64,000 nucleotides of DNA from JAXLYX01 sp046351215 (GTDB lineage: Bacteria > Myxococcota_A > Polyangia > Polyangiales > Houyiibacteriaceae): NCBI GenBank assembly GCA_046351215.1, contig JAXLYX010000008.1, positions 485,517-549,516 of the forward strand, written 5' to 3'. The notes below the pieces were generated by a model that searched no databases, was not told where the DNA came from, and saw nothing but the letters and a program-made list of their open reading frames with translations. Position 1 is the stretch's first letter, and each line of letters starts with the position of its first letter. This document shows positions 32,658 through 42,400 of the stretch, piece after piece. The position numbers were made by a program, and so were the translations under genes.

Positions 32658-33830
32658 CTAGGCGACCTCCCGCAACGAGAGCTCACTGCCGCTCGAGAGG
32701 ACGAGCGCCTCCAGACGCTCGACGGTCGCCGAGAGGCGGGCCGCGTAGATCCTCGCCCATTCCTCGTCGGGGAGGCGGCCGTGCTGCCTCATCCGCACGG
32801 CGTCGGCACGGCCGACGAGCTCGAGCTTCTCGCCCGAGACGGCCGTCGGTCGCTCGTACGCGACGAGCTCTTCCTTCGCCTCCGCGATCGCCCGCGCCAC
32901 GACCTCGCCGCCGCGCTCGAGGCAGAGCCCGAGGATCGACCAGGAGAGCTCGGCGTGATCGCGCTCCTCGATCGCGATGCGCTCGAGCACGGCGCGCGTG
33001 ACGGGCTCCTCGCAGACGCGGGCGCACTCCGCAGCGACGTCCGCGTTGTAGTCCTCGAGCAGGCAGCCGTCCTTCAGGCTCTCCACCGCGAGGTGCACGA
33101 GCGCGTTGCCTCGCACCTCGAGCGCGCCGTCGAGCAGGAGCTCCGGCATCGGCTCGACGCTGTGCGAGCGGCCTCCGTAGCCGGCCGCGAGCGCGAAGCA
33201 GAGGCGGGTGTGCTCGAGCTCCTCCTGGGCCGCTCGGAAGGTCCGCTCGACGAGGTCCGCGGGCGCTCCGATCGCGACGAGCATCCAGGCGACGCGCGCG
33301 AACGCGGGGACGCTCGCATGCTCCTTCTGCGCGTCGTGCAGCCAGAGCGCTTCGAGCGCGAGGCGCGTCGGCTCGTCGAGGTCCGAGGCGTCCGGACGGT
33401 CGCCCCGCGTCCAATCGTCCCCGCGCCGGAGCTCCGGATGCCGTACGCGGCCGCGGATGCGGAGCGGTCGCCCCCAGGCTCCTCCCGCTCCGGCGGCCAC
33501 GGCGAGCGCCGCCATGCCGAGGCCCACCCCGAGGAGGGCACCGAGGCTCGTGGAGAGGCCGACGAGCGCACCGACGATTCCGGGAGTCTTCGAGCGATTC
33601 GCGCGCGAGAGGCGCACGGCATACACGATGCCGGCGATCATCGCCGCGAAGCCGAGCAGGCCCTGGAGGAAGCCGAAGACGAGGAAGCCCTGGAACCAGT
33701 CGGCCCCCCAATCGTCGAGCGCCTGGAAGTAGACGGCGCAGTTCAGCGGCGCGATCAGCACGGAGACGGCGGCGAGCCCGAACGTGACGAGTCGTGTCGT
33801 GCGGAGGGGATCGGGCGTGGCGTCGGTCAT
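32658..33830 (-). CDS. Membrane protein with ferritin-like di-iron domain
   Basis: Predicted protein of 390 aa. The start is the ATG of MTDATPDPLRTTRLVTFG; sequence further upstream lacks coding character. Residues about 15-125 hold three hydrophobic helices (LVTFGLAAVSVLIAPLNCAVYF, FLVFGFLQGLLGFAAMIAGIVYAV, IVGALVGLSTSLGALLGVGLGMAALAVAAG). The C-terminal 230 residues form a helical bundle with ferritin-type ligands: EHASVPAFARVAWML, EELEHTRLCFAL and ERIAIEERDHAELSWSILG, i.e. two ExxH pairs plus lone Glu residues. Rubrerythrin/ferritin-like di-iron proteins handle iron or reactive oxygen species. It lies in a stretch with redox genes, but no direct operon link is seen. Confidence 0.85.
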   Translation of the reverse strand: MTDATPDPLRTTRLVTFGLAAVSVLIAPLNCAVYFQALDDWGADWFQGFLVFGFLQGLLGFAAMIAGIVYAVRLSRANRSKTPGIVGALVGLSTSLGALLGVGLGMAALAVAAGAGGAWGRPLRIRGRVRHPELRRGDDWTRGDRPDASDLDEPTRLALEALWLHDAQKEHASVPAFARVAWMLVAIGAPADLVERTFRAAQEELEHTRLCFALAAGYGGRSHSVEPMPELLLDGALEVRGNALVHLAVESLKDGCLLEDYNADVAAECARVCEEPVTRAVLERIAIEERDHAELSWSILGLCLERGGEVVARAIAEAKEELVAYERPTAVSGEKLELVGRADAVRMRQHGRLPDEEWARIYAARLSATVERLEALVLSSGSELSLREVA

Positions 33831-33983
33831 CGGGAGAGCGTCTCGTGCCGACGGTGGAGGCGTCAATTCGCGAAGCGATCGACGCTGGCTCCCCAGCCAC
33901 GTCGGAGCGGACCCGTCCGATGCATCCCCGAACGGGAGGGGGAGGGCTGGAACACGCGCGGGCGTCGTGCTCCGCTGTCGAAC

Positions 33984-35513
33984 ATGAGACGCGTCCTCGC
34001 CCTGCTCGTCTTCGCGTCCCTCCTCGGGGCCTGTGGCTCGTCGAGCCCGCCGTCGAACGAGGTCTGGCCGACGGACGTGTGGGCGCGCGCCGCCCCCGAG
34101 ACCCAGGGCTTCGATTCCGCGATGCTCGCTTCGCTCGTGCAGGCGATCTCCGACACCGGGACGCCGATGCACTCGCTCTCGATCGTGCGTCGTGGCGTGG
34201 TGATCCTCGACGTGCGCTTCTTCCCGTGGATCGAGGATCGACCGCACGACGTCGCCTCCTGCACGAAGAGCCTGACGAGCACGGGCGTGGGGCTCGCCCT
34301 CCGTGACGGGACGATCCCCTCGCTCGACGCGAGGCTACTCTCCTTCTTCCCCGAGCGGACGATCGCGAACGGGAGCGACGAGAAGCAGGCGATCTCGCTC
34401 CGGGATGCGCTGACGATGCGTGCCGGCTTCCAGTGCATCGCCGACCCGGCCGAGCTCACGCTCTTCGCCATGACACAGAGCCCGGACTACGTGCAGTTCG
34501 CGCTCGATCTCCCGATGCAGACGGCTCCCGGAACCGAGTGGGTCTACTGCAGCCCCGTCCCGCACCTGCTCTCGGCCGTCGTCGGAGGCGTCGCGGGCGA
34601 GCCTCTCGACGCGTACCTCGGCGAGAGGCTCTTCGCCCCCCTCGGCATCACCGACGTCGTCTGGCCCCGCGACCCGCAGGGGGTCTCGCACGGCTGGGGC
34701 GACGTGCGGATGCGTCCGCTCGATCTCGCACGCATCGGGCTCCTCTTCGCGCGTGGCGGTCGCTGGCGCGACGGACGGCTCCTCTCGGAGTCCTGGGTGG
34801 AGGCCGCGCTCTCGGACCAGACCTCCACGGGCTACGGCTACCTGTGGTGGGTCGATCCGGAGGCCTTCTCGGCGCGCGGCCGAGGCGGCCAGTACCTCTA
34901 CGTCATCCCGTCGAAGGACCTGATCCTCGTGACGACGGCGAGCGCGGGGCCCGAGGACGAGGCGCGATTCTCGGCGCTGCTCGCCGGCTTCCTGCTTCCC
35001 GCCCTGAAGTCGGACTCGGCCCTCCCACCGAATCCCGACGCCGTCTCGAGCCTCGACGAGAGGATCGCGCTCGCGGCCCAGCCGCCCCCTGCCGTCGTGC
35101 CGACCCCGACTCCGTCGGTCGGGGTCGCCATCGACGGGAAGGCCTTCGCGCTCGCGTCCAACCTCGTCGGTTGGGACGCGATCACGCTCTCGTTCGCGGG
35201 CGCCCAGGGCACGCTGACGATCGAGGTCGGCGGTGTCGTCTCGACCGTTCCATTCGGTCTCGACGGCGTCGCGCGCTTCGGTCACGCGGCGAAGTTCGCC
35301 GCCACCGGATCCCTCGACGACGTCGACGTCGCGCTCGTCGGCACGTGGCTCGACGACCACACGCTCGAGCTCCGCTTCGACACGCTCGATCGGATCGACG
35401 CGGGAACGATCACCCTGACGATCGACGCCGATGCGTCAGGGCTCTCGTTCGACCTCTACGAGCGGACGTTCCTGCGCTCCCACGTCGTAGTGCGCGGGAC
35501 GCCGCGCCCGTGA
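33984..35513 (+). CDS. Serine hydrolase lipoprotein, beta-lactamase/DD-peptidase fold
   Basis: Predicted protein of 509 aa. Lipoprotein signal RRVLALLVFASLLGAC (Cys17). The beta-lactamase-family nucleophile motif SxxK is SCTK (Ser92-Lys95), and the YxN/S motif is YCSP (Tyr188). The typical segment MRMRPLDLARIGLLFARGGRW is present, with a GRGGQYLYVIP end region in the place of HxG. This corresponds to class C/esterase-like 'serine hydrolase' family proteins. Residues about 350-509 form an extra beta-rich domain (VGVAIDGKAFALASN...), separated by a Pro-rich linker. Likely periplasmic or outer-membrane esterase or peptidase. The stop is 4 bp from the stop of convergent glyS. Confidence 0.88.
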   Translation: MRRVLALLVFASLLGACGSSSPPSNEVWPTDVWARAAPETQGFDSAMLASLVQAISDTGTPMHSLSIVRRGVVILDVRFFPWIEDRPHDVASCTKSLTSTGVGLALRDGTIPSLDARLLSFFPERTIANGSDEKQAISLRDALTMRAGFQCIADPAELTLFAMTQSPDYVQFALDLPMQTAPGTEWVYCSPVPHLLSAVVGGVAGEPLDAYLGERLFAPLGITDVVWPRDPQGVSHGWGDVRMRPLDLARIGLLFARGGRWRDGRLLSESWVEAALSDQTSTGYGYLWWVDPEAFSARGRGGQYLYVIPSKDLILVTTASAGPEDEARFSALLAGFLLPALKSDSALPPNPDAVSSLDERIALAAQPPPAVVPTPTPSVGVAIDGKAFALASNLVGWDAITLSFAGAQGTLTIEVGGVVSTVPFGLDGVARFGHAAKFAATGSLDDVDVALVGTWLDDHTLELRFDTLDRIDAGTITLTIDADASGLSFDLYERTFLRSHVVVRGTPRP

Positions 35514-35517
35514 CGCT

Positions 35518-37059
35518 TCAGACCGCCCCGAGCTTCTCCTGTAGGAAGCGCGCCACGGCGTCCATGGAGATGCGCTCCTGGGCGCCGGTGTCGCGGTCGC
35601 GGACGGTGACGGTCTGGTCGTTCAGGGTCGTTCCGTCGACGGTGAAGCAATAGGGGCAGCCCGCCTCGTCCATGCGGGCGTAGCGCTTGCCGATCGCGTG
35701 CTTCGCGTCGTACTCGACGTTGCCGAGGCGCCAGAGCTTCGTCGTGACGTCGGCGTAAAGCTTCTCGGCGACCTCGGGCATGCCGTCCTTCGCGACGAGC
35801 GGGAAGATGCCGGCCTTGATCGGCGCGAGGCGCGGATGGATCTTCATGAACTCGGGGCTCGGCCGCGAGGGATCCTTCGTGTAGGCCTCGCAGAGGATCG
35901 CGAGCGTGCCGCGATCGAGGCCGGCGGCCGGCTCGATGCAGTGCGGGAGGTAGCGCTCGCCGCGGCGGCCGCCGTTGGGCAGGATCTCGCCGCGCTCGGT
36001 GTCGTGGTACTCGAGCTTCACGCCCGAGACGCTCTGGTGCTGCGTGAGGTCGAAGTTGCCGCGGTGCGCGATGCCCTCGAGCTCGCCGAAGCCCGGCGCC
36101 GTGAACGGGAAGCGGTACTCGATGTCGCTCGTGCCTTGCGAGTAGTGCGAGAGCTCGTCCTTGTCGTGCTCGCGCAGGATGAGGTTCTCGCTCGAGAGGC
36201 CGATCGACTTCCACCACTCCATGCGGAAGTCGCGCCAGAACTCGTACCAGGCGAACGACTCGTCCGGATGGCAGAAGAACTCGAGCTCGGCCTGCTCGAA
36301 CTCGCGGCTTCGGAACGTGAAGTTCCGCGGCGTGACCTCGTTGCGGAAGCTCGTGCCCGTGTTGCCGATGCCGAAGGGAACCTTCACGCGCGTCGTGTCG
36401 ACGACGTTCTTGAACTGGATGAAGACGCCCTGCGCCGTCTCCGGGCGGAGGTAGGCGACGTCGTCCTCGGTGGCCGTCGCGCCGATGTACGTCTTGAACA
36501 TCAGGTTGAACTGACGCGGCTCGGTCAGCGTGCCGGGCTTGTCGGCGTCGGGGGAGATGACGCGCGTCCACGGCTGCGGGATCGAGGAGAGCGGGACGCT
36601 CGTGATCTCGCCGAAGGTCTTCTCGGCCTTCTTCTTCTGCTTGGCCTCGCTCGGCTGGTCCGAGACGTAGGCGAAGACCGGCTTCTCGCCGGGATCGCCG
36701 TTCGCGGGCACGAAGACCGAGACGTGGTCGTAGCGGTAGCGCGCCTTCGTCTCGCGGCAGTCGACCATCGGATCGTTGAAGCCGGCGACGTGGCCGCTCG
36801 CGACCCAGGCCTTCGGATGCTGGACGATGCGCGTCTCGACCGGGACGCAGCGGACGTTCTGACCGTTCGGACCCGGGCGGCCCCAGCACGGACGGAGGAT
36901 CATGTCCTCCCACCACGCGTCGCGGAGGTTCTTCTTCAGCTGCGCGCCGAGGGGACCGTAGTCCCAGAAGCCGTTGATGCCGCCGTAGATCTCGGACGCC
37001 TGGTAGATGAAGCCGCGCCGCTTCGCGAGCGCGATGATGGCTTCCATCGATTTCGTCAT
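35518..37059 (-). CDS. glyS: Glycyl-tRNA synthetase, homodimeric type
   Basis: Predicted protein of 513 aa, the size of the eukaryote/archaea-like alpha2 GlyRS and not the bacterial alpha2beta2 enzyme. Class II motifs are evident: FWDYGPLGAQLKKNLRDAWWEDM at the N-terminus, motif 2 in FRNEVTPRNFTFRSREFEQAELEFFCHP and YLPHCIEPAAGLDRGTLAILCEAY as motif 3. The C-terminal anticodon-binding domain ends CPYCFTVDGTTLNDQTVTVRDRDT. The start is the ATG before TKSMEAIIALAKRRGF, preceded by GGAGC. The longer open frame upstream is not typical GlyRS sequence. It is monocistronic, divergent from the alkylsulfatase gene across about 380 bp. Confidence 0.97.
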   Translation of the reverse strand: MTKSMEAIIALAKRRGFIYQASEIYGGINGFWDYGPLGAQLKKNLRDAWWEDMILRPCWGRPGPNGQNVRCVPVETRIVQHPKAWVASGHVAGFNDPMVDCRETKARYRYDHVSVFVPANGDPGEKPVFAYVSDQPSEAKQKKKAEKTFGEITSVPLSSIPQPWTRVISPDADKPGTLTEPRQFNLMFKTYIGATATEDDVAYLRPETAQGVFIQFKNVVDTTRVKVPFGIGNTGTSFRNEVTPRNFTFRSREFEQAELEFFCHPDESFAWYEFWRDFRMEWWKSIGLSSENLILREHDKDELSHYSQGTSDIEYRFPFTAPGFGELEGIAHRGNFDLTQHQSVSGVKLEYHDTERGEILPNGGRRGERYLPHCIEPAAGLDRGTLAILCEAYTKDPSRPSPEFMKIHPRLAPIKAGIFPLVAKDGMPEVAEKLYADVTTKLWRLGNVEYDAKHAIGKRYARMDEAGCPYCFTVDGTTLNDQTVTVRDRDTGAQERISMDAVARFLQEKLGAV

Positions 37060-37439
37060 GGGGAGCTCCGCAAGCCTTCGAGCCCCTCGAGGGGGCGTCG
37101 GAACGGGCCGCATGATGATGCACGCGGCCCCCCTCGTCACGCCCCCCGGGGGGCGGGGTCAGGAGGGGGCCGTACCCTCGCAGAAGCGGGCGATTCGCGC
37201 CAGAAGGTCGGGGGCATCGGCTCGACGACGGGGGGCCTCGGAGGCATCCGGCGTCGAGGGAGGCGATCCCGGGGGATTTCCGGCGGCGTACCCTCGGCCG
37301 GGGGCGAGCGGGGCTCCGAGGGCCCGTCGCTCGTTCGACTCCTGCCGCGCGGCCGACCGCGGCGTATGTTGCACGTGCGTGCCGGCGGGAAACCGGGGAC
37401 CGTCGGTCCGGAGACGTGCCAGGGGCGCGGGAGAGAGAC
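37060..37439. other. Intergenic region between glyS and alkylsulfatase
   Basis: A 380-bp divergent gap. It holds the perfect 16-nt palindrome CGCCCCCCGGGGGGCG at 37140-37155 and G- or C-rich tracts around it, which could hamper polymerase or serve regulation. A short minus-strand frame (37159-37374, GTG start, about 71 residues, Pro/Ala/Arg-rich) is possible. It has no ribosome site and no recognisable motif, so I do not call it. Promoters of both flanking genes should be here, but no convincing -35/-10 pair was found. Confidence 0.5.
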
Positions 37440-39476
37440 ATGACGAAGATCGATGCGACGCGAAGGTGGAGCACGGCGGGAGCCGGCGTGCTCGCGGTCC
37501 TGTTGGGTCTCCACGCAGGTGCCTGCTCGAAGACGCAGCGCGAGGCAGCGCCGCCCGCGCCTACGCCCGCCGCGGCTCCGCTTCCGGTCGGTGTCGCCAC
37601 GGATGCCACCCGCGCGGCCCAGGGCGGCGTCGGGCGCGAGCTCCCCTTCACGAACCGCGAGGACTTCGAGGATGCGAAGCGTGGATTCATCGGCACCCTC
37701 GACGATCCGGCGATCCGGAACGCGCGCGGGGACGTCGTGTGGCGCCTCGACGCCTTCGACTTCATCGGCGAGAACGAGCCGAGCCCCGACACCGCGAATC
37801 CGAGCCTCTGGCGCCAGAGCCAGCTCGTTCGGATGCACGGCCTCTACCAGGTCGCCGATCGCATCTACCAGGTCCGCGGCTTCGACCTGTCGGTCATCAG
37901 CTTCGTGAAGGGCGACACGGGCTGGATCGTCATCGACCCGCTCGTCTCCGCGGAGACGGCGGCGGCCGCGCTCGGCCTCGTGAAGCGCCGCGTTGCAGAC
38001 CTGCCCGTCGTCGCCGTGATCTACACGCACAGCCACGTCGACCACTTCGGTGGCGTCCGTGGCGTGGTGGACGAGGCCGACGTGCGGGCGGGGCGCGTGA
38101 AGATCCTCGCGCCGTCCGGCTTCCTCGAGCACGCGATCAGCGAGAACGTGATCGCCGGCAACGCGATGAGCCGAAGGGCCACGTACATGTACGGGAACCT
38201 CTTGCCGCCGCGCGCCAACGGCCAGATCGGCGCGGGACTCGGACAGACGACCTCGAACGGAACGGTGGGCCTCATCCCGCCGACGGACACGATCACGCGC
38301 ACGGGCGAAGAACGGACGATCGACGGATTGAAGATCGAGTTCCTGAACGCGCCGGGCTCCGAGGCCCCGAGCGAGATGATGTTCTTCTTCCCGGAGCTCC
38401 ATGCCTTCTGCGCGGCGGAGGACGTGACGCACACGCTCCACAACCTGCTCACGATGCGCGGCGCGCAGGTGCGCGATCCGCTCCTCTGGGCGGGCTACCT
38501 CGAGCAGGCCATCGAGATGTTCGGTGACCGCGTCGACGTCATGTTCGCGAGCCATCACTGGCCTCGCTGGGGCCGCGCCCGCATCGTCGACATGATCGAG
38601 AAGCAGCACGACCTCTACAAGTTCATCCACGATCAGACGATGCGCCGCGCGAACCAGGGCGAGACGATGCACGAGATCGCCGAGCACGTGGCCCTGCCGC
38701 GATCCCTCTCGAGCGAGTTCTTCTCGCGCGGCTACTACGGAAGCCTGAACCACGACGTGAAGGCGGTGTACCAGCGCTACATCGGCTGGTTCGACGGCAA
38801 TCCCGCGACTCTCCACCAGCATCCGCCGGTCGAGGCGAGTCGCCGCTACGTCGACTTCATGGGCGGCTCGGACGAGGTGCTCCGCAAGGCGCGCCGATCG
38901 TTCGAGCAGGGCGACTACCGCTGGGTCGCGCAGGTCGTGAACCACGTCGTCTTCGCCGATCCGAACAACCGCGCGGCGCGCGAGCTCCAGGCGGCCGCGC
39001 TCGAGCAGCTCGGCTTCCAGGCCGAGGCGGGGCCTTGGCGCAACTTCTATCTGACGGGCGCCCAGGAGCTCCGGAGCGGCATCGCGCAGGTGCCGGCGCC
39101 CAACACCGCGAGCGCCGACATCATCTCCAACATGCCCCTCGGCATGGTCTGGGACTTCCTCGCCGTGCACATCGATCCGGCGAAGGCCGAGGGCAAGCGC
39201 ATCGTGCTCGGCCTCGACTTCACGGACACGCACGAGACCTACACGCTTCGTCTCCGCAACTCGACCGTGAGCTACGCACGTCGCGCACCGACGGAGTCGG
39301 ACGCGCGGATCACGCTCACACGGGCCGCGCTCGACGACGTCCTCCTCGGACGCAAGACGATGCAGGAGCAGCTCGCGTCCGGCGCGATCCGCATCGAGGG
39401 ACGGACCGCGGCGCTCGGCGAGCTGCTCGACATGCGGGATACGTTCCCGTTCTGGTTCGACATCGTCACGCCCTGA
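37440..39476 (+). CDS. SdsA1-type alkylsulfatase lipoprotein (metallo-beta-lactamase fold)
   Basis: Predicted protein of 678 aa. Lipoprotein-like signal STAGAGVLAVLLGLHAGAC. The MBL-fold dizinc motif THSHVDHFGG starts near residue 196, followed by FFPELHAFCAAEDVTHTLHNLLTMRGAQVRDPLLW, the second metal-ligand region of SdsA1/BDS1. The dimerisation domain (YYGSLNHDVKAVYQRYIGWFDGNPATLHQHPP) and C-terminal SCP2-like domain (ESDARITLTRAALDDVLLGRKTM) are complete. These enzymes cleave primary or secondary alkyl sulfates such as SDS, releasing sulfate and alcohol. ATG 37440 is preceded by GGGAGAGAG. The protein would be exported, so it should act at the cell surface or in the periplasm. Confidence 0.94.
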   Translation: MTKIDATRRWSTAGAGVLAVLLGLHAGACSKTQREAAPPAPTPAAAPLPVGVATDATRAAQGGVGRELPFTNREDFEDAKRGFIGTLDDPAIRNARGDVVWRLDAFDFIGENEPSPDTANPSLWRQSQLVRMHGLYQVADRIYQVRGFDLSVISFVKGDTGWIVIDPLVSAETAAAALGLVKRRVADLPVVAVIYTHSHVDHFGGVRGVVDEADVRAGRVKILAPSGFLEHAISENVIAGNAMSRRATYMYGNLLPPRANGQIGAGLGQTTSNGTVGLIPPTDTITRTGEERTIDGLKIEFLNAPGSEAPSEMMFFFPELHAFCAAEDVTHTLHNLLTMRGAQVRDPLLWAGYLEQAIEMFGDRVDVMFASHHWPRWGRARIVDMIEKQHDLYKFIHDQTMRRANQGETMHEIAEHVALPRSLSSEFFSRGYYGSLNHDVKAVYQRYIGWFDGNPATLHQHPPVEASRRYVDFMGGSDEVLRKARRSFEQGDYRWVAQVVNHVVFADPNNRAARELQAAALEQLGFQAEAGPWRNFYLTGAQELRSGIAQVPAPNTASADIISNMPLGMVWDFLAVHIDPAKAEGKRIVLGLDFTDTHETYTLRLRNSTVSYARRAPTESDARITLTRAALDDVLLGRKTMQEQLASGAIRIEGRTAALGELLDMRDTFPFWFDIVTP

Positions 39477-39484
39477 GGCGTGGC
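39465..39484. terminator. Hairpin with stop codon in the loop
   Basis: GTCACGCC-CTGA-GGCGTGGC: an 8-bp stem with one G-T pair. The four-base loop contains the TGA stop of the alkylsulfatase gene. The convergent gene's stop is 5 bp away. A plausible bidirectional terminator. Confidence 0.45.
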
Positions 39485-39488
39485 GGGC

Positions 39489-42400
39489 TCAACGGCTCGC
39501 GTAGCCGTCGAGCTCGTTGCGCCAACCGAGGACGAGGTCGTCCCAGTCGTCGTCGAGCACCGACCACTTCGTGAGCCGCGCGAGCTGCCGGATGGATCGG
39601 GCGATGTCGGCGGGCGTCGCAGCGGCCGCGAGTTCGGCGCGCCACGGGTCGCGCTGGTCGGTCCACGCGCGGCGAAGGGCCGAGCGCGGCATGAAGTCGA
39701 CGAGCTGGTGGATCGACGCGCGGAGCTGGTCGACGGTCGTCGCGGCGCGGAGCTGATCGCGCCACCCGCCCTCCGCCGCGTTCCAGTCGTCCTTCATGTC
39801 TCCGTCCTCGAGCTCGAGGGAGAAGTCGACGATCGCCTGACGGACGAGCACGAGCTCGTCCTGCGCGCCGTTCGCGTAGAAGCGCACGCCGCAGAGGCTC
39901 ACCCACGTGCGCGAGCCCTGGCCGCCGACGAGGCGCACCTCGCCGTTCGGGAGGACGTGGACCTCGGCCGTGATGCCGCTGCCCTGCGGAACGTGGAAGA
40001 CCGTGCGTTGGGCGGGTCGCATCGAGGGCGTGAGCGTGCCGATGAGGTTGATGTTGCCGTCCGGCGCCTCGGCCGTGCCCTGCAGCCAGACGAGCCCGCC
40101 GAAGCGGTGGACGCGCGCGCCGAGGAAGGTGGGATTGCCGACCGGCGTCTGCGGCATCCCCATGATTCGCGGCGGAGTCGTCATGCCCGTGGTGTCGTCC
40201 CGCACGCCGCGCGCGTAGTCGAACGAGCGACGCGCATAGCTGCCCGCCGTGAATTCGATCCCGCTCAGGCTGATCCAATCGAAGTTGGCCGGGCCCGACT
40301 TGTAGGTGAGCCAACCATCCTCCGTGAGGTTCGCGCGCACCGCGCCGGCCGAGCTCATGAGCTCGAACGTGAGCGTGAGCGAGATGCGACGAAGCGAGTC
40401 CGGAAGGCGGACGATCTGGGTCCAAGGGCCGTTGCCGGAGGCACGACGAACCGCGCCCTGCAGGCGGACGAACGCACCGCGGCCGATCGCCGAGGGGCCC
40501 TCGAAGTCTCCGCCGGCGGCGACCACTCCCGAGCCGAGGCCGAGTGGGATCCCGTCTTCGGGGCGGCGCGAGAACGAGATGCCGTCGAGCGAGAGCGCGG
40601 TGATCGCCGGGTTCGGCTGGGCCACGTGGATCTCGCCGTTCGGGAGGATGCGGATCGCCACGCCGCTCGCGCCCGCCGCGCGCGGCGTCTGGACCGCGGT
40701 GAAGACGAGGACGTTCGAGGGGCGGAGGCCGCGGGGCAGCGTGCCGACGAGGTCGATCGTGCCTCCGCTCTTCTCGACCGAGCCTTCGAGCGTGACGATC
40801 ACGTCCTGACGGACGACGCGGGCGGGCGCTCGATCGCCGCTCCCCGCGCGCAGGTTCGGCGCGAGCGTGAGCGGCTCGGCGCGCGAGGGAGAGACGACGA
40901 GCTCGGGCGGCTGCTCCCGCGGCTCGTCGAAGTCGGGCGAGTCGAAGCGCTGATTGCCCGCCGGGATCGCCTGGAAGCTCGTGCCGGCGATGCGGATCGA
41001 ATAGCCGGGGATGGTCGTCGTGATGCCGTTCGAGCCGAGGTCGAGCGAGGTATCCCAGCGCCCTTCGACCTTGTCGCGGCCGTCCGGGCCCCACGTCCGG
41101 ATCTCGTAGCCGACGCCGCCCGTGAGCCGCATGCCCCAGCTCGAGCGATCGACGAAGGCGCGGGCGCTCGCGTCGAGCTCGATCGTGGCCTGTACCCCGA
41201 GGGCGTCGGTGCCGAGCCGGTCGAGACGGATCCGCTGCGAGACGTCGATCTCGCCGGTGTCGATGCGATCGACGGGCGGCGTGGTGAACGAATGCTCGAT
41301 CTCGAAGCGGCGCCCCGCGATCGTCACGTAGCCGCGGAGGCGGCCGGCGACCGAGTCCGGACGGAGCACGACGGAGACGCGGCCGCCCGCGAGGGTCTTC
41401 CCGGCGATCGTGATGTCGTCGATGGTCGAGAGCCGGACGACGCCGCGGTCGACGCTCCCGCGCAGCCGGAAGTCGCTCCCGAGGAAGCTCAGCGTCGCCG
41501 AGACGTCGATGCCGCCGTAGCCGAAGCCGATGACGACGTTGCCGAGCGGCATCGTGCCGGCCGCGACGGTTCCGGCCTCGAGGCGCGCCATCGTCTCGCG
41601 GCCGCAGACCCGCGCGTCGAATCGATAGCCCGCGGAACCGGGATCGAGGAAGGCGAGGGGCGTTCCCGCGAGCATCTGCTGCGAGACCGAGTCGACTCGC
41701 ACGAGGATCTCTCCCGTCGGACCGCAGCCGTTCGCGCCCGGATTCACGAAGAACGTGCCCGTGCCCAGCGAGAGGCTCTGGCCGAAGCCGACGTCGTCGA
41801 GCGTCGCACTGATGCGGCCGCCGTAGCGCGTGTCGCGCCATCCCTGGACGAAGGAAGGGATCCCGTCGTCGTTGCCGTCGAAGTCGTAGGAGAACATCCC
41901 GGCGAGCGTGAGCGGCACGGGCTTGTCGTCCGGCGGAGGAGGCTGCTGCGGCGGATTCCGCGTGCCCTGCGTCGAGGAGGAGCCCGCTCGGTTCTGCCGG
42001 TTCGCACCCTCGTCGTCTCGCTGGCCGAGGCTCACCGTGCCTTCGACCTGGAAATTCGGCGTGACCGAGCGGTTCTCTCGGGAGCCGCCGGAGAGGGCCG
42101 TGCGGAACGAGCCGAGATCCGTCGTCGCGGGCGCCGCGCCGGGTGTCGTGGCGACTGCGAAGAGCACCGCGCCGTCGGAGACGACTTGTTCGGTGAGCAG
42201 GGCGACGAAGCCGCCGCCGAGGTAGAAGACGACGGTCCCGGGGTTCGCCGGATCGAAGCCGACGAGGAGCTGCGAGCTCATCCCGGCCGCGGGCGAGGGG
42301 AGCGAGACCGGATCGTCCATGCTCGGGACGCGGACGGCGGCCTCCCCCGAGAAGCTCGCATGGAAGTAGAACCATCCGGGCTGCTTGCGCACACGGCTCG

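Noticed and set aside
37159..37374. Small GTG-start frame between glyS and the alkylsulfatase
   Set aside because: It has acceptable codon use but no ribosome site, no motif and a Pro/Ala/Arg-biased composition. Left as part of the intergenic note.
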